Shown in pieces: positions 24,377-37,119 of a stretch of 64,000 nt of DNA. Location: NCBI GenBank assembly GCA_021186555.1, contig JAJKFL010000039.1:22396733-22460732 (forward strand). Direction: 5' to 3'. Each line of letters starts with the position of its first letter. The stretch's first letter is position 1. The notes below the pieces were generated by a model. It ran no database searches. It had not been told where the DNA came from and saw nothing but the letters and a program-made list of their open reading frames with translations. Source of the DNA: Reticulitermes speratus. Its lineage: Eukaryota; Arthropoda; Insecta; Blattodea; Rhinotermitidae. The translations under genes were made by a program, and so were the position numbers.

Positions 24377-27300
24377 TCACACACACTCACCCATATGTCT
24401 GTGTAGATGTGTCTTCAGGACACTTTTATTACTGAATGTTTTCCTGCACACGTAACAGTTAAATGGCCTCTCCCCACTATGTGCCCGTTCATGTGCCTTC
24501 AAATTACTCTTATCACTGAATGATTTACTGCACATGTTACAGATATATGGACGCTCCCCAGTATGTACACGTTGATGTCTCTTCACATCACTCTTACTAG
24601 TGAATGACTTACTGCAAACATGACAATCATATGGACGCTCCCCACTATGAATTAGCTGATGTTTCTTCAGAATACTCTTTTTGCTGAATGATTTATTACA
24701 CACATCACAGTGATATGCATGCTCCCCACTATGTATGTGTTGATGTGTCTTCAGATCACACTGCCTATTGAATGACTTATTACAAGCATCACAGGTAAAT
24801 TGATGCTCCCCAGTATGTATCAGTTGATGTGTCCTCAGAGTGCCCATATTATTGAATGACTTACTACATACATCACAAGAAAATGGACGCTCCCCACTAT
24901 GTATGTACTGATGTGTCTTCAGAACACTCTTCCTTTTGAATGACTTATTACATACATCACAGGAAAATGGACGCACCCCACTATGTATGTTACGTTCATG
25001 ACTCTTCAAATGACTCTTACTCCTAAAGGACAAATTACAAACACCACAGCAAAATGGACGCTCACCACTATGTATTACTTGATGTTTGTTCAGAGTACGC
25101 TTTTTATTGAATGACTTATTACACACATCACAGTGATATGGACATGTCCCACTATGTATGTGTTGATGTGCCTTGAGATCACTCTTACTACTGAACGACT
25201 CATTACATGTACCACAGGTATGTGGCTCCTCTGTATTATGTATGCACTGATGACTCTTCAGTGTGGATTCGAGAGCAAATGTTTCGTGACATATATCACA
25301 GTAGAATGGACACTCCTCACTATGTATGAATTTATGTTCCTGCAGAGTACACTGGTAAAGAAATGAGAAAAATATTGTCAATTTGAACAAAGTGAAAAAT
25401 GAGTCTGAAAGCAAAATATAAAGCAAATAACACAGTAATTATCATATTACAAGAATTTTGCCCACATTAATGCATGGAACAGAAACATGCTCAGATACTC
25501 CCTAAGTGCAACAGCAGCTGTGATAAAGTCTTGATATACAGGTGGCAAAAACCAAGAAAAAAAAGGCGTAAAGGAAATAGGGAAAATATTCCTGCAATTA
25601 AAGATTGTAATGGACGGCTTATTATAGATTCGATAGAAAAGGCTAACTCTCTAAATTTCTATTATTCTTCTGTATTCAGTTGCGAGCGTAACATCCAGCA
25701 AATAGAATTCTCCAACTCAGGTGAACCCTTCGCAATTAGTACTAAAATCATTAGGAAAAGGTTAGCAGCCATCGGGAAAAACAAATCAATAGGGCCAGAC
25801 GGCGTTTCTGGCGAAATTCTGAAACTGGGTGGGGAAGCCATGATTCTATACCTTACGCGATTACTGGACATAACAATTAATAATGCTACTATCCCAAGTG
25901 ATTGGAAAAGAGCCATAGTGGTTCCTATTTACAAGGGGGGTGACAGATCGCTAGTCACGAATTATAGACCAGTCAGCTTAACCTCGGTGGTCTGCAAGCA
26001 AATGGAGCACATTATAGCATCGTATCTCAGGCAGGTCTGGGATAAAAATGATGGTTATACGAGGGTCAACACGGTTTCAGGCCGGGATATTCGTGCGAAA
26101 GTCAAGTAATCACGGTTTGCCAGGACATTGCCGACTCTCTGGATAATGGAGACAGGGTAGACGCTATTGTAATAGATTTTTCGAAGGCTTTCGATTTAGT
26201 TCATGATCGGCTGCTTGCGAAAATTGCGGCCACGGGCGTGGATTCGAGGGTAGTTGTATGGATAAGAGAATTCCTTTTGGGTCGTACGCAGAGAGTCAGG
26301 GTAGGAGGGCAATTATCAGAGGAGGTCAGAGTAACGTCAGGTGTACCGCAAGGAAGTGTATTGGGCCCACTTCTGTTCCCAGCGTACGTTAATGACATTT
26401 GGAGGAACATTGAGTCAACTATTAGACCTTTCGCAGACGACTGTGTAATATATAGGAAAATTGTAAATAAAAATGACAAAAATTTTGCAGATAGATCTGG
26501 ACAGACTGGGAGAATGGGCGGTTGAAAATGAGATGAAAATAAATCCAGGTAAAAGTAAGGCAGTTAGTTTCACGAGAGCCCGGGTGAAGGATCAACTAAG
26601 TTACTCTTTACGGGACGAATTAATTCCGGAAGTGAACAGTTGTAAATACTTGGGAATAATCTTACGCAGCGATTTCAGCTGGGCTGACCAAGTAAATTAC
26701 ACGGTGAGAAAAGCTTGGAAGGCACTTCATTTCATAATGCGTATTCTCAAAAAGGGAAATAGTAATATTAAAAGTTTAGCCTACACGTCACTAGCGCGTC
26801 CGATTCTTGAGTATGGGGCTGCTTGATGGGATCCATAAAGGGAGGGACAGATAAATGCGTTAGACCGGGTACAACAGAAAGCGGCTAAATTTTCAAATCA
26901 TACGACCGATTTGAACTGGGAAACTTTGGCGCAGCGCAGAAAGACAGCACGCATATGTGCTCTCTTCAAAGCATACACTGGCGAACGGGCTTGGAAGGCT
27001 ATAGGTGACAGACTACAAAGGCCACACTATCTGAGCAGGGTTGATCATATTCGGAAAATTAGGAACAGGAAGCAAAGGACGGATATCGGGAAATTTTCCT
27101 TTGTAAATAGGACCATCCAACTCTGGAACAAACTACCTGCAGATGCTTTAGGGACTTTCCCTTGTAAGGCGAGTATTTTTAGGAAGAGGGTTAGGAAAGT
27201 GATAAGTGAGGTGAAGTGAAGGGTATAGAGGGTGGGGAAAACCATCTAATAATGCAGTGAAGTGAAGTGAAGTAAAGGGAGGCAAAACGGGGAATGCCGT

Positions 27301-27840
27301 GATGTGTATATAATCGTAGTGAAGTGAAGGTCCTGTTAAAATGAGAGTGTATCACTTTTTCAAAACATGGAATTTTACTTTTGTATAGCATGGTTGACTC
27401 ACTGCTTGGTATACCAAATTACTTTAACTCTGATTCATATACGTTAGGTTTTAGGTTAGGCTTAGCAACTCTTTCTTTTTGCAGTATGTGTGTTTTGTTG
27501 TTTCTGTATTATTTAATGTGTGGGTGTTTTTGTAAGGTGTGGATGTTTTGTTAAGGAGTGGATGTTGTTGTAAGGTGTGGATGTTTTTGTAATGTGTGGA
27601 TGTTTTTGTTAAGGAGTGGATGTTTTTGTTAAGGTGTGGATGTTTTTGTTAAGGTGTGGATGTTTTTGTAATGCGTTTATGGTGTTCTAATGTGTGTACT
27701 TGTATTTAATGTATGTATTTTGTTTTGTAATTGTGTATAGTTTGTTTTGTATTGTTATTTTTATGTATATTTATATGTCCATTTGTATTGTGTGTACTAG
27801 TGTAAGGACTACTGCCACCGGTGAAAACCCAATTGCAGTA

Positions 27841-27886
<46 letters not shown>

Positions 27887-27924
27887 GAGCAACAAAAAGT
27901 TAGGGAGAATTGCAACATGCATTC

Positions 27925-27955
<31 letters not shown>

Positions 27956-30900
27956 AGGATATGGTGATACAAGTACATTTTAAGAATGAAGGAAAACAGA
28001 ATCCAAAGCAAGGTTTTGAAAATGACAATAAAAGGAAAAACCCCATGATGTGATGGTGGTGTTGCTGGTTATAGTGTGGGTTTACTAATGCATGAACAGC
28101 TGAGAATGTTCAGGCCTATGTAACAGTCAGACCACATGTTTTGATAGCATGATTGCAGAAGAGTCCCCTCATTAATACAAGACTTAAAACAGATAGAGGC
28201 ACCTTGCAGACTGGTATCTGACAGCAGCATGAACAGCATCATTGCCATGGATACCTACATAACCGAGTTTCCAGTATAAGGCTACATCAAAACCCCGTTT
28301 AAAAAGTGACAGCTCATGCACAGCTTTAGTACAAAGTGGGAGTTCTGGGGCCTATGGGCCTTGAACTGCATTCAGGAAATCAGAACACAATACAACCTGC
28401 TCTGGAAGAAAATCAGCCAAAGTTGTGACTGACTTGCAGAGGACAAAGAGCTCCACAGAAAAAGTGAACTCAAAGGGTCTAGTCAAAATTTAAAAGTCCG
28501 CTCATTCAGGATCACCTATGAAAATGTGTGACATGATTATTAAGACCACATTTCTGAGAACAACCTACAGAAGGGATATGAAGATGTACACATCTTGGAG
28601 AGGTCATGCAGACAATCACGCACTGTGAACTAACTTATGGGAATACACACCCCTATAGTGAGGCCCATATTAACAATGCTGCCACAGTGTGGGGGCCTCA
28701 AGTCAATTAAAAACCAGCAGTGACCTTAGCAAACCACAAAAGCTGGCCTGTCTAAGTCATGTGGCAGAGGCTAGCTCAACGCCACCCCACTTGCAGAATG
28801 AGACAGATGCAGTCTCCAAAACGTGTTTTTTTAATAAACTTGAACACTGGACCATGTCCAAAACGTTTGGTCACATTCATTACACATTTCAAAGTTTACT
28901 GAAATGGTCTGGGTTTGATCCCAACTGTTAACACTAATCTTTAAAGAAATATAATAAAATTTTATCAGGAAGTCAAATTGATCAAATGAATACTTTGGGG
29001 AACAGAGACAAATTCTGAAATGTCTTGTATATCAAATACACTTCACAAAATGGACAATGTCCAACAAACAGTTAAGAACTTAATTAACTGATTAATAAAC
29101 AGCAATAACAGCAATATACAGTGGCAAATCATCACTGGCATTACAAAGAACAATAGTTTATCAGCAACAGATATACCACACATCAATAATCTCTACATTA
29201 ACAATAACACTGTAAGTCACCAAATTCATCATTAAAGTTATTACCTTAGGTTATTGTTTTCTGTTTGTAATCAAGGTGGGTGAGCCAAAGACCCAAGTAA
29301 GAGAGTGTCACTTAAGTTAGTCCACTGTATCTGTATAAGGAATCAACTTCCAAAAGGTCACATAATATAAAATATAGGTTAATTCAGACAATGGACGTCT
29401 TAACGGAGTCAAATAATTAGTCAACCACAGCAGAAAATCTCAACAAATTCAACAGTTATCCTGTTACAGATCCTTAACAGCAATGACAACTCAGTCCTAT
29501 TGTACCAAAAGCTCTTGGAAAATGTATGAGGAATTCAGTGTCGTGATGTATTATTGCAAAGGATGGGAAAGACACAATGCAAGATTTCTGCTGCATAACA
29601 TGTCTTGAATGCTCTTCATACTACACAACACTTAATTTCATGAATGTTAAAAGTGACTTAAGACAGAATGGAAGTGGTGTTACCACACAACAAGTGGAAC
29701 AAAATAGTCCTCCTGAGACAGCATAGCAAGAAGACCCAAAATGCATTTACCACAGTGTATTTGTTTCATGTGGACAAACTGACTGGCAGACAGAGATGAT
29801 GAAGTTATTATCCAATCCCATATATCTGAGAAATTTGCTTTAATAATGAATATATCATACAGAACGCACCTCATTTTCGGACTTTACAGCTGCAAATACC
29901 ATTGACACAGGATACTCTTCTTCTTCATCTGTGTCCTCCTCTACTTTCATATCTATGACTAGATTTTCATCATGAGATGATGTTAGCCATGTCTTGCTAC
30001 ATGAACCAGGTTCAGCTTTTACTAAATCCATGCAGTTCTGTAAAACCAAAATAATATTAGCAACCATTACTGTGTTCTCCCATCTCATGAAACACAACAC
30101 AATTTCGAGAGTTGAGGTTCTCACAGCAGTGTTGCTAAATATTCAAGTCTTCTGGGATGTTGTGCCATGATGCCAACCATTTCAAGGTGCTTGCTCCCTC
30201 CACCTTGAGGGCAGTCCAAGATGAGTGTTAGGTATTCTTGGTACTCTTCTTGGACTAAGCTGACATGCAGGCAGCAAGGTTCTCTACATTTCCATCTACA
30301 TACCAGTCTATATGGCAACATATCCCAGAAGACTGGAATCTTTACATTACAGCACTTACACTTACACTTTGGGTGACATATATGGCAACCAGACTCATCT
30401 CTTGAGGAGTAAGAACAGATTCATTTGGATACAGGAATGGCATACAAAACTGAAAAGAAAGGATCTCCAAAGCATGGGCAACTATTTACCATTACACACT
30501 GTATAACACCTGAATACTGGAATATTCTGAACATACTTTCATTACAACCACTTCACACTGCACAGAACATGTAACAGCTGAACTGACTGGTACCAAATAT
30601 TAAAAAAAAAAAAAGTAATTCACTCATCATTCCTTGGTGACATACTCTTGACCTTAACACTTCCCAAGCATTTGAATTTTGCCACACTTTTTGGGGACTT
30701 ACCTGTCCTTATATTATTATTTTGTCCTTCACACTGGTAAGATAAGACATGAACAATTTGCAACACTCAACCAACAAAATGCACAATATTGTTCCTTAGA
30801 TATTTATATTACCACACTGAATATTTCTACATATTTCGATTTACAAGCGATCATCATCAGGAGAACAGACCAAAGCAATATCGCATAAAACCAAATTGGC

Positions 30901-33900
30901 CACTTTTATACACAGCTGACATGATGTAAAAGAATCATATAGTTAAATTGTAGACGATTCTTTGTAGAATAGTTGTATAAGTGTACCGCATATCAAGATC
31001 CATTACATTTGCCACGATTTTGCTTAATGTGACTTGAAAATTTACACCACTTTTCGAATTTACACGATAATTTTCGGTTTAACGTGATTTGACACAGACA
31101 ATCCGTGGTCACGCTTATCAAATTTATGTGACAATTTTCGGTTAAACGCAATTTGGCATAAAAGATCCATGGTCGCGCTTATCTTCTGTAGAAGGCTAGC
31201 AGGAAGCAACATCACTTTCATGCCATCAGTCACGTGTATGGATTGATTACATTGGTGATATAACCACGTGGCTCATTTAGTTTCCTCTTCAAGAACATTG
31301 ACATATTTTACCAACATGAGTCAGAAATGTAAATCTGCATCACCTAGTGCAATCCACATGAAGAATCAGTAAAAGGCAATCGATATTGAAGAGACAGTAC
31401 ATGTAAGAAGCCAATTTGAATAAGGCGAACAAACTGTTGATACATGCCGTAATGTTAGACTCGCTCGTAGTAGCGTACATACAATTCGTGATAATGCTGA
31501 TAGAATTAAAGAAAGTCCTAAGTCAGGAACTAAGTGTTTGTTTAAATAGCAAGACTACCACAGTCCTATGCAAATGAACCATACCAAAAAAACTATGGAT
31601 GGAAGCCTCTTACATATTTACTGCATTAGAAATAAATCAATATATCATACAGAAATGTATGTATACTGTATAGTAACGTATATATACTGTACATACTGTA
31701 CACATATACTCTACAGGTCCATATGTCCATTAGTGGTATAGTCATACACTATATAGGATGAGGCTCTCAGTCCCTTAACCCCCAGGAAATACATTGCTTT
31801 AAATGGGAATTTTGTGTTCGATTGTGCAATTTTAATTTGCGTGATGCTTTTCAGGAACGTAACCCTTGCGTTAAACGAGAACTACCTGTAACTTAATATT
31901 TTTAAAATATATTATGTATTGAGATCTCATTAACATTGGTAAACTCTTGCAGTGTTGTTAATTCAAAATGACTTGTCATTCTTACATTGCATCTGTACTG
32001 AACCAAGCAACCTGCTGTTTTATATGTTCTCGTTACATGTAGCATCTCACAGTATTATCTATGATGTGCAGTGTCTTCTCTAGTTCAGTGTAACGTGTTT
32101 TAACCTCTTGTTCATGTATTATCTTGTTTACACTTTTCTGTTACAATGTTACACACACTTTGATATTTCATCCTGCTCTCAAAGCACTAAACTACCATGG
32201 GAGCTTAACAGAACAAAATTATAAAGCCACAAAATTACACATCTTTGTAACAGTTTCACAAGTAAAAACATTTTGTCTGTACTAACGAAATTATTGTGTG
32301 CATTCTCAGAACTAAATGCCACACTATGAATGAATGGGGGGGGGAAAAAAAAACACCACCACCACCCAAAAACCACTGGAAAACAACCTCACCTCAGGTT
32401 CAGCCTTTGGCACAGAAAATCCAGACTGTATGCATACCCCATCAGTATTTACACCGATGGGATCTTCTTCAGTCACAACATCCGTATCATTTTCTACTTT
32501 GATTGTGACAGTGTTCTGCTGTAAAATTATAAAAAAATATAAATCTAGTAGATATACTTCTTGTACTTTCAGCACATTTACAAAACAGGACACAGTATGC
32601 AAAGCAGATAAATCCACTCTAGAACATTACAACAGGTACAGAATTCCAGAAGTACAAAACACGTATATCAAATACCGTGGACAAAGTACAATTCAGCAAC
32701 CTTCACATAAAAATTCCTAAAATATGAGAACTGTGGCAATGTCCTGTGCTGAAAAGTAACCATGAAAATCCTGTTACTAAAAAAAATGTATAAGCACCTT
32801 GCTGTGCTAATGTTAAAGTACACAACCTGCTAAGCAAGCCTGTCATTTTCAGTCTCCATCTATACAACTGTTTTTTAAATATTTACAGCATTCAAGGAAA
32901 TTTCATAGCCAACTGTAAAAAGGTATATGTATACAGCGTATACGTATAACAAATGCGAGTATACTTCCGACACTTAATAATAACAGTTCTTTTGGTAATC
33001 TAGTGTGATCATGTGAACATAAAAGAAAATATATTTTAAAAAGCTGAGATATAGAATAGGATGTAAATAACACTCTATTATCAATCAAACTGAGTCGAGT
33101 AATAATACATAACAAAACCTACATTACCCACCAAAAGTCTTCATAATAACTAAAGTTCCTCATTCTTTACAGGCAGTTCTACACTGTACTGCCTTGAGAG
33201 GAGGAAATACACAGATTTCTACATTTAATAAACATACCATACAGCTTTCAGTAGAACACAGGGTGTTCTATTAGGAAAGAAGCCTTCCAAAAGCATTTCC
33301 TCCAGCAAAGATCAGTACACCATGTATGGTACACAACATAGCATAAACAAGACTGTGTTAACATCGCTGGTTACCAAACTGATACACTACATATTTTTTA
33401 TGAAACAGAAATCTCTTTCATTCCAGTGTTTTAACAATTATACTTAGATAATTACAACTACTAAAATACATGTAATTAAACATTATTCCTTATAGGGAAT
33501 AGTAGGTAATTATTTGATTTTATATATTTTAACTGTAAAGGGGAAGCCTCCACCTCAACATATTTTCATCTTATGATCTTGTAACTTCTACCTGATGACA
33601 ACCGGCATATGCAGCCAAAACATGCAGAGAAAATAAACAGTGCATGTAAGCAATGCCGTGTTTACTCTGACAAACAATTGAAATAATTGATTTTACACAC
33701 AATGGGGTGATGATTCCAAAATTTTATATAAAGTTGTCGCTGTGTACATTACAAAGGCATATGGAGCAGTGAAGATATGGTACCCATTGTTCTTCAACTA
33801 GATACTAGATAAAGATGAGGGAGTTTCACAACCCAGTCTCTTTACAGTCCAATATAAGACTCCATGGTACCCACAGAATTGGGAGGTACATGCAACCCAC

Positions 33901-34574
33901 AGCTTGTTCGGACATTTTGAAGAAGAGAAAATTCCCTTACCCGATACCACTGAACCACAATTCCTGTCATACAAACCCATAGCCTTGTTACTTTACCAGC
34001 TGGCCCCTGCTGATCATTTACACACCAATTTAATACAATTACACTATTAAAAGCAATTATTTTGCCCAGTAAACAAATATCTAAATATGGGGCTGGCAAT
34101 ATATATGTTGTAAAACCTTACACAAGGTACCACAATATGACAATTCTTAATGTTGTTCTGTGAGATATGCTGATCCCACTGCAACATAATGTATCAGCAA
34201 ATGAAATTCAATAAAATGGTTAACCATAATTATCCTGTTCTCTATTAGCATTTAAAAATGGACATGTAATTTTATTTGACTTATTAAAGTTAAGAACCAC
34301 TGAGCTACGGCAGTCTCTCACTCGATCGTGCGTGTGCATACACACACACAGAGAAGATAAACAACATTCTAATTCCATTGTTAGGTACTGTCACCTTCAC
34401 TGAAACCCAGAATATTCACAGTAAACCCTTCTAATGTATATAACCATCCCCACACAACTGACAAGATGGATATGAAAATTAACACAAACTTCTCACAAAA
34501 TTCAGTTTGTATGGCCATATAAAAACCAATGATGAAATTATTTTTATGCACAGAATACTCACAGTGCTTTCCAT
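24377..34574 (-). CDS. C2H2 zinc-finger protein, 426 residues, 11 complete fingers
   Basis: Probable nuclear DNA-binding regulator. Exons (minus): 34574-34563, 32518-32393, 30037-29870, 25351-24377, all joined in phase 0. The ATG at 34574 is the first Met after an in-frame TAA and has G at -3 and +4; its exon gives only MEST before a GTGAGT donor. Residues 5-102 are acidic and hold four psi-K-x-E sites (K11, K53, K77, K98), typical SUMO acceptors. From C120 to the end run 11 full C2H2 fingers with SGER/TGER linkers, preceded by a half finger (EHKFIH) at the exon start; finger four has an H-x4-H spacing. The strong TTTCTTTACCAG acceptor fixes the last exon. Its N-terminal layout is like an expanded finger family I associate with cockroaches and termites. 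DNA target unknown. Confidence 0.9.
25500..27900 (+). mobile_element. CR1/jockey-like LINE, reverse transcriptase relic
   Basis: Inserted antisense in intron 3 of the zinc-finger gene. Reverse transcriptase blocks in order: NKSIGPDGVSGEILK, DWKRAIVVPIYKGGDRS, NYRPVSLTSVVCKQME, then after a frame change QHGFRPGYSCESQV, VDAIVIDFSKAFD, VTSGVPQGSVLGPLLF, FADDCVIY (catalytic Asp pair), and after another frame change INPGKSKAVSFTRAR and CKYLGIILRSDFSW. The C-terminal part continues past TGA at 26824 (expected Trp codon) to a TAA at 27217. Three breaks make it inactive: a one-base loss near 26050, a frame change near 26475 and the stop at 26824. The 5' end is missing; the 3' UTR holds tandem repeats and ends in (AAT)n. 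Confidence 0.85.
27533..27671 (+). repeat. Minisatellite, about 20-22-bp units (GTGGATGTTTTTGTTAAG)
   Basis: Six to seven tandem units related to GTGGATGTTTTTGTTAAGG within the LINE 3' UTR. Small GAAGTGAAGT repeats occur just upstream (27212-27330). Confidence 0.8.
27839..27953 (+). repeat. (AAT)n and (AAAT)n microsatellites
   Basis: AAT repeats at about 27839-27887, then AAAT repeats at about 27926-27953. The first is a plausible LINE 3' tail. Confidence 0.85.
27954..29869 (-). other. Remainder of zinc-finger gene intron 3
   Basis: No gene or recognisable element. The 28689-28931 frame has no family features. Confidence 0.45.
30121..30340 (+). repeat. Dispersed repeat with GTCTTCTGGGAT motif, copy 2
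   Basis: Begins TCACAGCAGTGTTGCTAAAT and AAGTCTTCTGGGATG, then CCACCTTGAGGGCAGTCCAA, the latter matching CCACCATCTTTAGGGTAGTC in the copy near 48315. It lies in intron 2 of the zinc-finger gene. Confidence 0.5.
30820..30872 (-). repeat. CTGATGA...CGAAATATGT retroelement motif, minus strand
   Basis: Minus strand reads TCCTGATGATGATCGCTTGT then AAATCGAAATATGTAG. Order and spacing resemble the hammerhead-like 18602 motif, but stem II is only about three base pairs. Confidence 0.35.
30990..31890 (+). mobile_element. Tigger1-like element, internally decayed
   Basis: An ATG at 31316 begins MSQKCKSASPSAIHMKNQ, then after a TAA the frame continues AIDIEETVHVRSQFE, and EQTVDTCRNVRLARSSVHTI followed by RDNADRIKESPKSGTK: the CENP-B-type helix-turn-helix of Tigger transposases. 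The right end reversed is CAGGTAGTTCTCGTTTAACG, bounded by TA at 31889-31890. The left end is too diverged to place exactly. It is in intron 2 of the zinc-finger gene. Confidence 0.7.
32336..32370 (+). repeat. G9A9 and CACC low-complexity tract
   Basis: Nine G, nine A and repeated CACC units beginning just inside the intron from the donor of the zinc-finger exon at 32393. Overlapping Pro/His-rich frames here are artefacts. Confidence 0.8.
32519..34562 (-). other. Zinc-finger gene intron 1
   Basis: AT-rich. It holds a CTGATGA-type motif near 33591-33635 (CCTGATGACAACCGGCATAT then GCAGCCAAAACATG) and a decayed SINE at 33722-33935. No exon seen. Confidence 0.5.
33722..33935 (-). mobile_element. 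Strongly decayed SINE (family A)
   Basis: Echoes of the family A body (GGAGCAGTGAAGATATGGTA, ACTAGATAAAGATGAGGGAG) are present in the right order, with heavy substitution. Confidence 0.4.
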
Positions 34575-36270
34575 CACAGTAGGATATAGTTCTTCACTTC
34601 TCTGGAGTTTTCTTTTCTTGCACAAGAGAGTGCAAAATTATTTGTAAGCGTAAGACTTGATGACACTTGGGTAGAGGAAGAAATTGCTTTACATGAACCC
34701 TAGTCCTGTTTATAGCTTTAGTGTTCTGGTAAGTGCACATAACTTGGAATATTTTCCAAGAACCTGAAAGGAAACATAACAATTATGCATAGTATTTGAA
34801 CACAGCATATTTCTAAAGAAATTTGTACTCATAATTTCAGAGATGCAAACTAACATTCACTATGCATTTACATGTACTGACACTCCAATTTCGTGGTCCC
34901 AGACCTTCAGTTTTTGACCATCTTCAATAAGTAAAGTATGACTGCCTTACCTAGAATATGGGAGAAAAAAAACTTGAAATGTGCAATAAATCTGAAAGAT
35001 GAGACTCAACAGGCTTGCTGAATATATTCTGGGAATTAGAATCAGAACTTGCATAAACTGTGATTTATGGCAACAGTGTTTAATGTTTTATTTAATGACA
35101 ATGTTAAATGCTAAAATTGAACAGTATAAATGATAAATAAACATAATTTAAGTATGGAGCACTGGTGGAATGACACTGACAGGGAAAAACTGAAATACTG
35201 TGTAAAAAGTCCACAACAAATCCAACATGCACAACCCTGGGATCAAACACTAGCACTCTGTGGTAAGAGGCCAGTGACTTATTATGTGAGCCGCAGCTTT
35301 CTCAATTTATAACAATAAAACACCAGCATAATAACAGTAATGATGCAGTTTAAACCCAAACACATTTACTCACAACAGTTTAGTGACAAGGTTCATAGAA
35401 AGCTGAAGTGAAATGTCAGTGATTTCAAACTGTGCTATTGTATTTATGGAAGTGTGGCACTAGTATGAATGCACAGCATAACCTTCTGAATATCCCTACT
35501 TATAATAATGGTGGGGGGGGGGAGAAAAAAAAGAAAAATAAATCTTGCACCAATGCCTAGCATGTGTATATCTAAAGGAAGGAACAACACATTACACATC
35601 ATTACAAAACAATATAATAACTGGATGTTGTAATACCTTGAACTTTCTCCATCACCTACTATCATGCATATTCAACAAGTACAGTGTCCTTAGTTTATCT
35701 CACCCATATTATTGATAACTTCACATAATATTTTACATGGTAACAGCAAATAGTACATCAATTGCCACTATCCAATTTGCTGTTGATTATAGTCCACACA
35801 TTTCGTTTCAATGTACTGAAATTAATATTGGGTTTTTACTTTCCATATTTAAAGAAGGTGGAGTACATAACTTCCTTCAGCTTATAAACACACATACTTA
35901 ACAAACATGTTCAGTGCACACTGAATTTCAGCTGGTGAAAATGACAATACACCATGAGTGCTTGTTTTTCAGATCATACTCAATACAAGGATGATGGCTA
36001 TACACGTTATTCTTCAACATGCCTCACAAGTGAAAGTTACACAGATTCCAATCTGGCAAACATGGAAGCAAAAATCCCCTGGTTATTGTTGCCAAAACTC
36101 TTTCCATGCAAGGCCCAAAATTGTGTTCAAAAATTACGTCAAAATGTAACAAACTGGTGTAAATTTATGGCCTCAGGAAAAAATCCAAAAACAATCCTAG
36201 TTTCACTCTATATTCTATCTCTGAATATTAATCTGTAACCATAATTTTGTAAGTGAACGAAGTCCCATAC
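34575..36270. other. 5' flank of the zinc-finger gene
   Basis: Presumed promoter side of the zinc-finger gene. No clear TATA or 5' non-coding exon. It contains a G10 run at 35513-35522. ORFs here have no features. Confidence 0.4.
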
Positions 36271-36279
36271 ATACACACG

Positions 36280-36620
36280 TTACATAGATCCAGCAGTTTC
36301 ATTCGCAAAAAAAGAACGTGTATTTAAGCATCTTCTTAATTCCACTTCAAATTGAGCCATTTCTTTCGTAAGACTTCTGAGACTATGTGGTAAACTGTTG
36401 AAAATTTGTATGCCAGCATAGAATACGCTTCTCAGCAAGGACTCCTCCATGGAGTTAGTTAGCAAAGAATGCACACAAGACTCATTTTTATATACTGACC
36501 GCTGACAGAAATTTCCTTTATGTAGTCTTCCGAGCTGGGCCCTAGGATTTGAAATAAACAAGCCGAAACATGCAGTTTGCTTAACTTGTGTTTTTTAATG
36601 CATGAATAGTTGTGTCACTT
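36280..36620 (-). mobile_element. LINE reverse-transcriptase C-terminal relic
   Basis: The minus-strand frame has RSVFYAGIQIFNSLPHSLRS and VELRRCLNTRSFF, the usual end of CR1/jockey-type ORF2 proteins (GV..FN.LP..LR). Only about 100 codons remain. Confidence 0.55.
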
Positions 36621-37119
36621 TGAAATCCATATCTGAGGTGAACATTTCGACAGTAGTTTAGCAAGTTATTTCTACAGTATTATCATAGTGTTTACAACAC
36701 TCTACGAACAAACACCTCGGACGAAGGTTATACCTGTAATGAAGACCACATTTAAGCGTGAACATCAGAATGACTATATATCAATATTTCCACCTGCACT
36801 CAGACCGCACCAGCTCATCACCCACACCCTCTACGCAAATAATCTGTGCTCTACGCCACGCCAACCTCTTTGAAAACAAAGCACAGAACGTGCGGTAAAC
36901 TGTGGTGACCACAGATTACTACCACGTGGTGACTACCATAGGCAGATAAACACATGGATAACAGCTACACATACACAATGCCGCGGATGTTACACTACGC
37001 ACACTATCACAATTTGACATTCTATTCACAGATACGTCACAACATTTCAGAGCTGCCAACCAACCTCCGAATACACCTAACGAAAGTTACTTCCGAAAAA
37101 TGGCAGTAATAACGCGTGG

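Noticed and set aside
25133..25366. Plus-strand ORF inside the zinc-finger exon
   Set aside because: Antisense shadow of the C2H2 array.
32324..32720. Plus-strand 128-codon ORF and Pro/His-rich frames
   Set aside because: Antisense to a zinc-finger gene exon plus a G/A/CACC tract.
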